This document shows positions 6,116 to 13,354 of a stretch of 13,557 nucleotides of DNA, piece by piece; the first letter of the stretch is position 1, and each line of letters starts with the position of its first letter. The position numbers were made by a program, and so were the translations under genes. Source of the stretch: Firmicutes bacterium CAG:110. GTDB lineage: Bacteria > Bacillota > Clostridia > Oscillospirales > Oscillospiraceae. The stretch lies in contig HF988051.1 in assembly GCA_000434635.1 (NCBI GenBank), forward strand, positions 359 to 13,915, in the 5' to 3' direction. The notes beneath the pieces are model-generated. The model did no database searches and had not been told where the DNA came from. It saw only the letters and a list, made by a program, of their open reading frames with translations.

Positions 6116-6520
6116 ATGGCCTATGTAACCATTCCCAAAGACCTGACCAAAGTAAAATCCAAGGTGCTGTTCGGCCTGACCCGGCGGCAGCTCATTTGCT
6201 TTGGGGCGGCGGTGCTTGTAGGAGTACCGCTTTTCTTTTTGCTCAAAAATCGGGTGGCTTCCAGCGCGGCCACCCTCTGCATGATCCTGGTGATGCTGCC
6301 CTTCTTCCTGCTGGCTATGTACGAAAAACACGGCCAGCCATTGGAGGTGATTTTAGGGCAGATGATCCAGGCCATGTTCGTAAGGCCCAAGCTGCGGCCC
6401 TACGCGACCAACAATTTTTATGCCGCCGTGGCGCGGCAGATTCAAGTAGAACAGGAGGTACGAGCGATTGTCCAAAAGAGAGGAAAAGTCCGCAAAAAAG
6501 CGAAAGCTGACCGCCGCTGA
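6116..6520 (+). CDS. PrgI-family conjugation protein
   Basis: A 134 aa protein starting at ATG 6116 (AAGGAGG upstream), ten bases after the TrbL-like stop. The sequence begins MAYVTIPKDLTKVKSKVLFG, the usual PrgI start. Two hydrophobic segments (about residues 25-45 and 48-68) are followed by a basic cytoplasmic tail (RPYATNNFYAA, then KRGKVRKKAKADRR). PrgI proteins are small membrane components coupled to the VirB4-like ATPase. The gene overlaps the next one by 53 bases, indicating translational coupling as in intact elements. Confidence 0.85.
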   Translation: MAYVTIPKDLTKVKSKVLFGLTRRQLICFGAAVLVGVPLFFLLKNRVASSAATLCMILVMLPFFLLAMYEKHGQPLEVILGQMIQAMFVRPKLRPYATNNFYAAVARQIQVEQEVRAIVQKRGKVRKKAKADRR

Positions 6521-9500
6521 AAAGAAAGAGATCCGGGCCATCATGGAGCGGGCCCGGGGCGACGGGAAGCCCCACACCGCCCAGGACACCTTGCCGTTCC
6601 GGCAGATGTTTCCAGACGGCCTGTGCAAGCTGGACGACAATACCTGGTCCAAGTGCATTGAGTTCGAGGACGTGAACTATCAGCTTGCTCAGCCGGATCA
6701 GCAGACGGCCATCTTTGAAGGCCTCTGCGATCTGTACAATTCCCATGACAGCTCCATCGGTATGGAGATCAGCCTGCCATGCCGTCACATGAATCAGGAG
6801 GACTTTTTAAGGCGGATCGAGATCGCCGCCCAAGGGGATGCCTTCGATGGCATTCGGCAGCTCTATACCCAGATGCTCCGGCGGCAGCTGGAAAAGGGCA
6901 ACAACGGCATTGTGAAAACCAAGCTGCTGGTTCTGACCATCACGGAATCGGATATCCGGGCGGCCAGGGCTAGGTTTTCCCGGATCACCCTGGACGCGTT
7001 GAACCATTTCAAGGTCATGGGCGCTCTGGCGAAGGTGCTGGATGGCCGGGAGTGGCTGGAACTGCTGCACGGCATCCTGCACCCGGATGGGGAACGGTTC
7101 GCCTTTGATTGGGACTGGCTGGCTCCCTCCGGCCTGCACGTCAAGGATTTTATCGCCCCCTCGGCTTTCCGTTTTGCCTCTGCCCGGCAGTTCCAGATGG
7201 GCACCAAGTTCTGCGCGGCCTCCTTTTTGCAGATCACCGCCCCGGAAATGGATGACCGTATCCTGGCGGAGCTGCTGAATACGGAAAGCGACATGCTTTT
7301 GAGCATCCACATCCGCAGCATGGACCAGACGGAGGCCATCAAGACCGTCAAGCGGAAGATCACTGACATTGACGGTATGAAGATCGACGCCCAGAAGCGG
7401 GCTGTGCGGGAAGGCTTCGATATGGATATTGTCCCCACGGACATTGCCACCTACGCCGTGGAGGCAAAGAACATTCTCCGGGACCTGCAGAGCCGGAATG
7501 AGCGGATGTTTCTGGTCACATTCCTGGTTGTGAACATGGCGGACAGCAAACGGAAGCTGGACAACGACATTGCCCGGGCGGCCAGCGTCGCCCAGCAGTA
7601 CAACTGCCAGTTTACCCGGCTGGACTTCCAGCAGGAGCAGGGCTTTGTATCAGCTCTGCCATTGGGAGTCAACCAGATCCACATTCAGCGGGGGCTTACT
7701 ATGGACGCAACGGAGGCGGTAGTGGAAACTACCGCACCGGAAGAAACAAAAGAAGCTACAGATCCTTTCACAGAGGAACCAGCGGAAGATTCCACAGAGG
7801 AAACGGAGGCCCCAGCGGAGGACACCCCGGACGAATCGGAAGATAACCGTCTCCTGGGTGCCGAAGCCTACGCCTCTACGCAAAAAAGTATCATGCTGTT
7901 CGACTTTGCGGACAACGGCGACTACACTACCCGGCTGAACTACCAGGTGTCTTGCACTTATAAACCCAACGGAAGCGGCACGACCCGGACGGCCTATGTC
8001 AAGAACATGGGCTGGCACTTTGCGAGGTACGGCGGTGTTGCCCATGCGGATGAGCCGCTGTACTGCATTGAGCCTTGGCGCAATTATGCGGCCAGCACCA
8101 GCGGCAATTCCGTGGACCGGGATGTAACATTAAATGGAAGCGGCAGTTCCACCGGCAGCAATGTCTGGTATTCCCTGCCCTCTGCCCGGCGGGAAGCCAT
8201 TGGCCTGATTCTTCTCTACAGCAATCAGCAGTGGAATCATTCTATCAGCGTCACCACCACAAAGAAGGACAGTAACCCCAATGTTCCCCTGCGGGTAGCA
8301 ACGCAAATCCTGATCTATGAAATCGTCTGCGGCCTGCGTGACTCCAGCAGCTTTAACCGGAACAGCTATAACGAGTGCGGCACCGCTGGCGACGTGTTCT
8401 ATAACGCGGCCGCTACTTCGGTGTCCGGGTTTACTTCCTGCTACAACAGTTTGGTTTCCGCAATTCAGTCTGCGAAGAAGATTCCCAGCTTTTGCGGCAG
8501 TTCCAGTAGCAGCAACACACCTACGATTCGGCTCTCCGGGGATACCGGAAGCGCTTATGATTCCAACGGGGTTCTGCCCGATTTCAGCTTTTCCAATGGA
8601 AATGGTGCCCGCTTTTCTAAGAGCGGCAATACGCTGAACATTACCAAAACCGGGGATATTTCCGAATCCACAGTGTTCACAGCAACCCGGTATCTGCCCT
8701 CGGCATCCAATTCCAGCTATAATATCTGGTATATGTCGGGGTCAAGTTATCAGACGACCATCTCTTTGTACAACGCCGGAAGCAGTGGATTGAACGCTTA
8801 TTTCAAGATCAAGGCACCCTCCCTGGGGAATATCAGCCTGACCAAAAACACGGAGGATGGAGCAAACCTGTCCGGTTGGAAGTTCGGCATTTATTCTGAT
8901 TCTGCCTGCACCAAACTGGTATCTGGGCCGTACACCACCAATTCCAGCGGAAAGCTCTCCGTAACGGGGCTGACCGCGGGTACTTACTACGTCAAGGAAT
9001 TGTGCAATACGGATTCCAGCATAGATTCCCTGTACAGCTGTGCCAGCACCAATCCCCAGCGGGTCACGATTACCTCTGGACAGACGGCTTCTGTGAGCTT
9101 TTACAACAAGAGAAACACCGGGAGTGTCCAGCTAGTGAAGAAAACCAATACGGGCGAAAATCTGGGTGGCTGGAAGATTGGACTGTACACGGATTCTGCC
9201 TGCACCAACTCTGTTTCCGGCTCTCCATTCACCACCGGGGCAGATGGCACGGTTACGGTTTCGGATTTGCAGAAAGGAACCTACTACGCCAAAGAGATTT
9301 CCACAAATGCCCCCTATTGGGAATTTGACACCGCTGTGAAGTCTGTAACGGTTGCAGTTGGTCAGACCGCAGAAGTCACCTTCACCAACACCCACTATGG
9401 GCGCATCGAAATCCGCAAGACCACCAACACCGGCAATCAGCTTGGCGGCTGGACATTCCGGGTGAGAGATTCCGAGGGCAATTCCTACGGAGACTTCACC

Positions 9501-10685
9501 ACCGATGAAAACGGATATGCCTGCACCCAAAATCTTCCGTTAGGGTGGTACACGGTTGTGGAGTTGCCCACGGAGGATAATTATTGGCTCACAGAGCTGG
9601 GTTTCCATGATGTGACCGTGAAAGCCGGTGAAACCACCGTGGACACTTGGCTCAATAAGGAGCAGGGACTGGTCTGGTTCTACAAAAAGACCAACACCGG
9701 GCAGTCCGTGGAAGGCTGGCATATCACTGTCTATTCGGACGAAGCCTGCACCCAGAAGGTCGGCACCCTTATCACCAATGCCGACGGTAAGGCGGGCTAT
9801 TACCTTGACCCCGGCACCTACTGGGCGAAGGAAACCGGTGACGAGCATGGACGATTTGAGGACGAATACTGGATGGTAGATGAAACGATCCACAAGTTTG
9901 AAATCAAGCCCCATGAGGATGTGTCTATCACCTTTACCAATGTCCAGTATGGCAGGCTGAAAATTTCCAAAACCATGGAGGGCGGCGGTTCTGTGGAGGG
10001 CTGGCAGTTCAAGATTACAGATACCGAAGGAAAGGTTCTGGACGGCTCTCCCTTCGCCAGCAACAAGGACGGCATTATCCTGACCGGGAACCTGCTGCCC
10101 AGTCAGTACACGGTAGAAGAACTGCTTCCCGAAAACAGTCTTTACCAATGCATCAGTGAAAATCCACAGACCGTTACCGTAAAACAGGGTGAGATCGCCG
10201 AAGTATCTTTCGTCAATGCTCTGCGCACCGGCAAGGTGACTGTGGAGAAGATCGACATTAGCGGCGCTCATCTGGCGGGGGCAACATTTCGGCTGGAATG
10301 GAGTGAGGACGGTTCTCTCTGGCATCCCGTGACCTACTCCGAAACCATTGTTCGGGGCGGCTGCTCCAATCCCGATGTAACGGACGGGAGCCTGACCACC
10401 GGGACGGACGGACTGCTGGAATGGGACAACCTCTATCCGGGACTACAGTACCGCCTGACGGAAACCAAAGCACCGGAGGGCTTTAAGCTGCTCACGGAGG
10501 CGGCGTTTACTGGCACGCTTCCCACGGATACGCTGTCCGTAGAGTTGACCGTTGTCAACGCCCGCACCTTTACCATGCCGGAAACTGGTGCGATATCCGG
10601 GGCCGTTCTTCGGGTGCTTGGGCTGGCTGCGGCTATCAGCTGCCTTTGTATGCTTTCTGTTCTATCCAGAAAAAGGCATTGGTAA
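6468..10685 (+). CDS. In-frame fusion: VirB4 N-terminal part joined to a thioester/SpaA surface adhesin
   Basis: TTG start after AGGAGG, 1405 aa. Residues 1 to about 411 are the N-terminal domain of a conjugative VirB4-like ATPase (LTAAEKKEIRAIMERA; FPDGLCKLDDNTWSKCIEFE; LPLGVNQIHIQRGLT). The frame then switches, just before the Walker-A core would appear, to an acidic Thr/Glu/Pro-rich linker (412-455) and a surface protein. A thioester-type domain follows, with Cys533 in YCIEPW and Gln613 in ATQILIYE, the Cys/Gln pair expected for an internal thioester. Six SpaA/Cna-B-like modules start near 787, 886, 979, 1068, 1163 and 1256. The end is a sorting signal MPETG (1370-1374), a hydrophobic segment and RKRHW. 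The native signal peptide is missing, so neither half should work normally: the ATPase is headless and the adhesin has no Sec signal. The alternative is an assembly chimera joining two distant genes of one element. Confidence 0.85.
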   Translation: MSKREEKSAKKRKLTAAEKKEIRAIMERARGDGKPHTAQDTLPFRQMFPDGLCKLDDNTWSKCIEFEDVNYQLAQPDQQTAIFEGLCDLYNSHDSSIGMEISLPCRHMNQEDFLRRIEIAAQGDAFDGIRQLYTQMLRRQLEKGNNGIVKTKLLVLTITESDIRAARARFSRITLDALNHFKVMGALAKVLDGREWLELLHGILHPDGERFAFDWDWLAPSGLHVKDFIAPSAFRFASARQFQMGTKFCAASFLQITAPEMDDRILAELLNTESDMLLSIHIRSMDQTEAIKTVKRKITDIDGMKIDAQKRAVREGFDMDIVPTDIATYAVEAKNILRDLQSRNERMFLVTFLVVNMADSKRKLDNDIARAASVAQQYNCQFTRLDFQQEQGFVSALPLGVNQIHIQRGLTMDATEAVVETTAPEETKEATDPFTEEPAEDSTEETEAPAEDTPDESEDNRLLGAEAYASTQKSIMLFDFADNGDYTTRLNYQVSCTYKPNGSGTTRTAYVKNMGWHFARYGGVAHADEPLYCIEPWRNYAASTSGNSVDRDVTLNGSGSSTGSNVWYSLPSARREAIGLILLYSNQQWNHSISVTTTKKDSNPNVPLRVATQILIYEIVCGLRDSSSFNRNSYNECGTAGDVFYNAAATSVSGFTSCYNSLVSAIQSAKKIPSFCGSSSSSNTPTIRLSGDTGSAYDSNGVLPDFSFSNGNGARFSKSGNTLNITKTGDISESTVFTATRYLPSASNSSYNIWYMSGSSYQTTISLYNAGSSGLNAYFKIKAPSLGNISLTKNTEDGANLSGWKFGIYSDSACTKLVSGPYTTNSSGKLSVTGLTAGTYYVKELCNTDSSIDSLYSCASTNPQRVTITSGQTASVSFYNKRNTGSVQLVKKTNTGENLGGWKIGLYTDSACTNSVSGSPFTTGADGTVTVSDLQKGTYYAKEISTNAPYWEFDTAVKSVTVAVGQTAEVTFTNTHYGRIEIRKTTNTGNQLGGWTFRVRDSEGNSYGDFTTDENGYACTQNLPLGWYTVVELPTEDNYWLTELGFHDVTVKAGETTVDTWLNKEQGLVWFYKKTNTGQSVEGWHITVYSDEACTQKVGTLITNADGKAGYYLDPGTYWAKETGDEHGRFEDEYWMVDETIHKFEIKPHEDVSITFTNVQYGRLKISKTMEGGGSVEGWQFKITDTEGKVLDGSPFASNKDGIILTGNLLPSQYTVEELLPENSLYQCISENPQTVTVKQGEIAEVSFVNALRTGKVTVEKIDISGAHLAGATFRLEWSEDGSLWHPVTYSETIVRGGCSNPDVTDGSLTTGTDGLLEWDNLYPGLQYRLTETKAPEGFKLLTEAAFTGTLPTDTLSVELTVVNARTFTMPETGAISGAVLRVLGLAAAISCLCMLSVLSRKRHW
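8826..10566 (+). repeat. Six tandem SpaA/Cna-B-type modules within the adhesin
   Basis: Protein-level repeats of about 90-115 residues. The first five carry a K-x-[TM]-x-x-G-x-x-[VL]-x-G-W opening (for example KKTNTGENLGGW, RKTTNTGNQLGGW, KKTNTGQSVEGW); all six have a central Gly-Lys/Thr turn, a glutamate-containing strand (YVKE, YAKE, VVELP, AKET, EELLP, ETKAPEG) and an end of the F/W-x-N type. Lys, Glu and Asn at these positions are those that form intramolecular isopeptide bonds in Cna-B folds. The sixth module is closest to the classical SpaA form. They would act as a stalk holding the thioester domain away from the cell wall. Confidence 0.8.
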
Positions 10686-10686
10686 A

Positions 10687-10709
10687 GCCGGAAGCAAACC
10701 GCTTCCGGC
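10687..10709. terminator. Terminator between adhesin and toxin gene
   Basis: GCCGGAAGC (10687-10695) pairs perfectly with GCTTCCGGC (10701-10709). It lies immediately after the plus-strand adhesin stop and just beyond the minus-strand toxin stop, so it can serve both convergent genes. The T tail is short (TTT on minus). Confidence 0.7.
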
Positions 10710-10714
10710 AAAAG

Positions 10715-11281
10715 TCATATGGACTGATACTGATTGCAGGCATCTTCCAATCTTGAAAAGTTACAGTACATAGGATAAACCTTTCCCGTTTCTTTCTGTT
10801 CCCTGTAAATCTGGGTGACTTTAGAAAGAATACCGTCCTGTATTTTCTGGCAAAATCTGTACTCCTTTTCAAGTAGATCCGCATATTTCTGATCTTCCAG
10901 CTTTGCGAACTCAATTCGGCTGTACAAACCATCGGCAACAGGGATCATTTTCTTTAGGTCAAGTGCAGCAAAAATTTTCAGTGCATCCGTCTCTGAAATG
11001 GATTTGAAAATATCCCGTTTACGAAGCTCCGTCTTTTTTACCTGTTCGTAAATCAGGTAATGGGCAGGACCCACATTTTTCCACTTGGCGTGTTTCGGTT
11101 TCCCGGAGGTCAGAGGGATGAAGTAGGAATATGTATCAATGGTAACAAGAATACCGAGGAAGGGCTTTTGCTCATAGTTCTTTTCCTGCGTGAACTGCAC
11201 TTCCGGCTCGATACCGTTGAGATACCGCAGATAATCAGTATCGATGTTGTATAGACCCAGATTCTCAAATCGAATATTCAT
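10715..11281 (-). CDS. Type III toxin, ToxN/AbiQ-family endoribonuclease
   Basis: A 188 aa protein. The start is ATG at 11281 with GAGAGG ten bases upstream; a longer frame from 11320 would begin inside the terminator hairpin and is not used. Family landmarks in order: YNIDTDYLRYL (11-21), KPFLGILV (39-46), YFIPLTSGKPKHAKW (53-67, the conserved PLTS-x-KH active-site region), LKKMIPV (109-115), LLEKEYRFCQKIQDGILSKV around 139-158, and CNFSRLED near the C-terminus. Length fits the 160-200 aa usual for the family. ToxN-type toxins cleave cellular RNA and their own antitoxin RNA and are inhibited when bound by the repeat RNA. Upstream in the same transcript are the antitoxin repeats and a terminator, as in known type III loci. 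It lies antisense to the surface-protein genes around it. Assignment to the ToxIN, CptIN or TenpIN subgroup is not possible here; the repeat length is nearest to CptIN. Confidence 0.88.
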   Translation of the reverse strand: MNIRFENLGLYNIDTDYLRYLNGIEPEVQFTQEKNYEQKPFLGILVTIDTYSYFIPLTSGKPKHAKWKNVGPAHYLIYEQVKKTELRKRDIFKSISETDALKIFAALDLKKMIPVADGLYSRIEFAKLEDQKYADLLEKEYRFCQKIQDGILSKVTQIYREQKETGKVYPMYCNFSRLEDACNQYQSI

Positions 11282-11299
11282 ATCTGTAATTCCTCTCAC

Positions 11300-11328
11300 A
11301 AAAAACGGAGGGATTTGCATCCCCCCGT
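11300..11328 (-). terminator. Intrinsic terminator between antitoxin RNA and toxin gene
   Basis: On minus, ACGGGGGGAT pairs with ATCCCTCCGT (10 bp, one G-T) around a GCAA tetraloop, followed by TTTTTT. This is the expected device that sets excess antitoxin RNA over toxin mRNA by partial read-through. Confidence 0.9.
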
Positions 11329-11330
11329 AT

Positions 11331-11425
11331 CATTAACGCCCCGCACTTGGGATATAGGTGGCGGAACACCTGCTGTAAAGCCTCGCACTTGGGATGTGGG
11401 TGGCGAAACACCCGCTGTGAACCTC
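11331..11425 (-). repeat. Antitoxin tandem repeats, about 2.3 units of 41-42 nt
   Basis: Two directly adjoining units: 11385-11425 (41 nt, promoter-proximal) and 11343-11384 (42 nt). A toxin-proximal partial unit of about 12 nt is at 11331-11342. Both full units contain CATCCCAAGTGC or TATCCCAAGTGC and a short hairpin: GGGTG/CACCC in the first and AGGTG/CACCT in the second. The G-C to A-T change keeps the pair, which supports an RNA structure. Confidence 0.88.
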
Positions 11426-11438
11426 TCGGTTCACTACT

Positions 11439-11467
11439 ATTATATGCAATCCGTTAGAAAAAAGCAA
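11439..11467 (-). promoter_or_regulatory. Promoter of the type III toxin-antitoxin operon
   Basis: On minus TTGCTT (11462-11467) and TATAAT (11439-11444) are separated by exactly 17 bases. The antitoxin 5' hairpin begins five bases after the -10. Confidence 0.85.
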
Positions 11468-11521
11468 CATCTATTTTCAAAAAATCTGTGGAAAAGAAGG
11501 GCAATCATGTATTTTTCCACG

Positions 11522-11544
11522 CCAGGGATAAGCCCCGGTTTTTT
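11522..11544 (+). terminator. Possible attenuator/terminator upstream of the pilin gene
   Basis: CCAGGG and CCCCGG form a short stem (one mismatch) around ATAAG, followed by TTTTTT on plus. It lies 58 bases before the pilin start. It may end upstream transcripts or attenuate the pilin leader. Confidence 0.45.
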
Positions 11545-11601
11545 CATGTTCAAAATTCAAAATCCAACCTCAAAATTATATTCAAGAAAGGAAACTGCTC
11601 T

Positions 11602-12858
11602 ATGAAAAGCATCACAAAAATTCTTTCCCTGTTCCTAGCTCTGACACTGCTCCTGTCCTTCCCGGTGGCTGTCTCCGCCGCCGAGTTGGAGAATGCAACC
11701 ATCGACGAATCCCGAACCGGCTCTCTGACCATCTACAAGTACGATCTGACCAACGCCGAAAAGGACGGCGTATGGGATTCCAGCTATGTGTCTACCGGCG
11801 TTTATGACGAAACCGGGGTAAACAATGTTCTGGGCGGAAATGCTTCTTCCACTCTGGGCAACGGCGAAACCGGCTACGGATATGCCATTAAGGGTGTCGA
11901 GTTTACTTATGCAAAGGTAGCTGATATTTTCCAGTACGGCGAAACCGAAGCCACCGACGGTCATGTGGAAATCCTGTACGCCGTGGACAAGGCCAAGGGT
12001 GCGGACTTCCTGAAAGCCCTGGGTCTGGCGGACGGAAAGAATCGGTACGAAAAAGCGGACGCTCTGGATGCATCCAAGTATTTTTATCAGACTGATGTGC
12101 TGATCTCCGCCCTGTCCTCCGGCCTGACTGCCAACGCCACCACCGTGAAGAACGCCATGGAGCGTTACGCTGCCACCAACGGTACGGCCATGCCCCTGAC
12201 GGATTCCTACGGCAAGACCAAAGCTGAAAACCTGCCCCTGGGTCTGTATCTGGTTGCAGAAACCAAAGTCCCTGAAATGGTCGTTTCCACCACCGATCCT
12301 TTCCTGGTATCCGTCCCCATGACCTCCGTCAACGGCACCAACGCCAATGACGGCGGCACCCGCTGGATTTACGATATTACCCTTTACCCCAAAAATCTGA
12401 CCGGAATTCCCTCCCTGGAAAAGACGCTGCGGGAGGCCAAGGCTGACACTGGCAAGACGGACGATTACGCTCATACCGGCACTGCTTCCGCTGGTGATAC
12501 CATCGACTACCAGATCATTTCCACCCTGCCCAGCATTACCTCCGAGGCAACCTACCTGTCCTGCTACACCTTCATTGATACCCTGTCCGCTGGCCTGACC
12601 TACACCAAGGGGGATGTGACCTTAGAAATCTTCTCCGATGCCGCCTGCAAGAATGCGGTGACTACCTGGAAGGAAGCAGACGGCTATTTCACCGTTTCCT
12701 ATAACGATACCCAGAATGGCAAAACCGCTATGACGGTGGAAATGACTGCCAAGGGCCTGGCAGAAATCAACAATTCCCAGGCTGTCTATACCGATGCAAG
12801 TATGGTCAATTCCGGCTTCTGTCTACCGTCCGCAAGTATACCCGTGCTAAGAAGCTGA
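11602..12858 (+). CDS. SpaA/SpaH-type backbone pilin, C-terminally truncated
   Basis: Start at ATG 11602 with AAAGGAAA upstream; the longer frame from 11488 has no ribosome binding site. Signal peptide: MKSITKILSLFLALTLLLSF, cleavage probably after VSA or SAA near residue 26. The N-terminal pilin domain begins GSLTIYKYDL. A pilin motif is present as W255-IYDITLYPK-264 (consensus WxxxVxVYPK); Lys264 is the expected sortase C crosslinking residue. A Cna-B-like second domain (GDTIDYQIISTLPS, YTFIDTLSAGLTY) runs to about residue 404, where sequence homology ends at MVNSG. The last dozen codons (CLPSASIPVLRS) come from recombinase DNA read in the wrong frame. The last pilin domain, E-box region and LPXTG anchor are missing, so the product could be secreted but not anchored or polymerised normally. 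Confidence 0.82.
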   Translation: MKSITKILSLFLALTLLLSFPVAVSAAELENATIDESRTGSLTIYKYDLTNAEKDGVWDSSYVSTGVYDETGVNNVLGGNASSTLGNGETGYGYAIKGVEFTYAKVADIFQYGETEATDGHVEILYAVDKAKGADFLKALGLADGKNRYEKADALDASKYFYQTDVLISALSSGLTANATTVKNAMERYAATNGTAMPLTDSYGKTKAENLPLGLYLVAETKVPEMVVSTTDPFLVSVPMTSVNGTNANDGGTRWIYDITLYPKNLTGIPSLEKTLREAKADTGKTDDYAHTGTASAGDTIDYQIISTLPSITSEATYLSCYTFIDTLSAGLTYTKGDVTLEIFSDAACKNAVTTWKEADGYFTVSYNDTQNGKTAMTVEMTAKGLAEINNSQAVYTDASMVNSGFCLPSASIPVLRS

Positions 12859-13070
12859 CGCCCCGGATGCTGAACGAATTGGTCAACCACATTGAGGTCC
12901 ACCAAGCCGAGAAAATTAACGGTGAATGGGTCCAGAAATTGACCATCTACTACAACTGTGTCGGTGCCTTGTTAATCCCGGATACCCCGTCTATGCCCGT
13001 GCCAGATGTAACTGTCAACACCCGCAGAGGTGTCTATGTCAGTTACGAACCGGCGCAAAATGGGCAATAA
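12819..13070 (+). pseudogene. C-terminal remnant of a large serine recombinase
   Basis: Reading from 12819, 83 codons give LSTVRKYTRAKKLTPRMLNE, LVNHIEVHQAEKINGEWVQK and LTIYYNCVGAL and end at TAA 13068. This is the distal end (DUF4368-type region) of TnpX/conjugative-transposon serine recombinases. The catalytic resolvase domain and zinc-ribbon parts are absent and there is no start signal; an in-frame ATG at 12867 is internal. Large serine recombinase genes often lie at the end of their element, so the right boundary of the integrated element probably falls between here and the tRNA gene. Confidence 0.8.
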
Positions 13071-13072
13071 AA

Positions 13073-13119
13073 ATGACGAGCGTTCTCAAAGGATCAAATC
13101 CTATAAGAACACTCGTCAT
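13073..13119 (-). terminator. Terminator of the tRNA-Arg gene
   Basis: On minus ATGACGAG-T-GTTCT pairs with AGAAC-G-CTCGTCAT (13 pairs, one T-G wobble), with an inner GGAT/ATCC pair, followed by TTTTTATT. It begins immediately at the CCA end of the tRNA and its T tract touches the recombinase stop codon. Confidence 0.85.
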
Positions 13120-13195
13120 GGTACGCCAGAAGGGACTCGAACCCCCGACCTACTGATTCGTAGTCAGTCACTCTATCCAACTGAGCTACTGGCGC
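13119..13195 (-). tRNA. tRNA-Arg (anticodon ACG)
   Basis: A 77-nt cloverleaf including encoded CCA. Acceptor GCGCCAG with CTGGCGT, D arm GCTC..GAGT, anticodon stem ACTGA/TCAGT with loop CTACGAA (anticodon ACG), T arm GGGGG-TTCGAGT-CCCTT. The first acceptor pair is G-U rather than the usual G-C. Confidence 0.95.
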
Positions 13196-13222
13196 ATACG
13201 CACTTCTCTCAAATGCCTGAAT

Positions 13223-13251
13223 ATAGTACCACATCTCTTAAAAAAATGCAA
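13223..13251 (-). promoter_or_regulatory. Promoter of the tRNA-Arg gene
   Basis: On minus TTGCAT (13246-13251) and TACTAT (13223-13228) are 17 bases apart, giving a start about 20 bases before the tRNA. Confidence 0.65.
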
Positions 13252-13300
13252 GTGCTTTTTTCGCTTTTTCCAACTTTTTTATCTTCCCCTCCGCGCCGCC

Positions 13301-13330
13301 TTGACAGCTTCGGTGTTTCTGGTGTAAAAT
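13301..13330 (+). promoter_or_regulatory. Promoter of mutY
   Basis: TTGACA (13301-13306), an 18-base spacer, then TAAAAT (13325-13330), 25 bases before the start codon. The predicted leader is short, with AAGGAG at 13340-13345. Confidence 0.65.
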
Positions 13331-13354
13331 GTCCACCATAAGGAGACGCTGGAT

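Larger units (their letters stand above)
11300..11434 (-). ncRNA. Type III antitoxin RNA (ToxI-like)
   Basis: The predicted transcript begins near 11433, seven or eight bases after the -10. It opens with a hairpin GTGAACC/GGTTCAC (11417-11434), passes through the tandem repeats and ends at the terminator. The toxin gene follows as read-through. By analogy with ToxI and AntiQ the RNA would be cut by the toxin into repeat-length pseudoknots that bind and inhibit it. The exact cleavage position is not deducible. Confidence 0.82.

Noticed and set aside
11331..11425. Short tandem repeats considered as a CRISPR array.
   Set aside because: Units adjoin directly with no spacers, and the neighbour is a ToxN-like gene, not cas genes.
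11315..11605. A plus-strand 96-codon frame with a repeated PRTWD-G-G-TPAV motif.
   Set aside because: The protein repeat is only the antisense reading of the antitoxin RNA repeats. It has no ribosome binding site and starts within the terminator.
4443..13112. A 14-base match, GTGTTCTTATAGGA, at 4443-4456 (plus) and 13099-13112 (minus), near both ends of the element remnant.
   Set aside because: The copies are inverted, not direct as for attL/attR. A 14-base inverted match is expected about 0.3 times by chance in a window this size, and one copy is part of the tRNA terminator.
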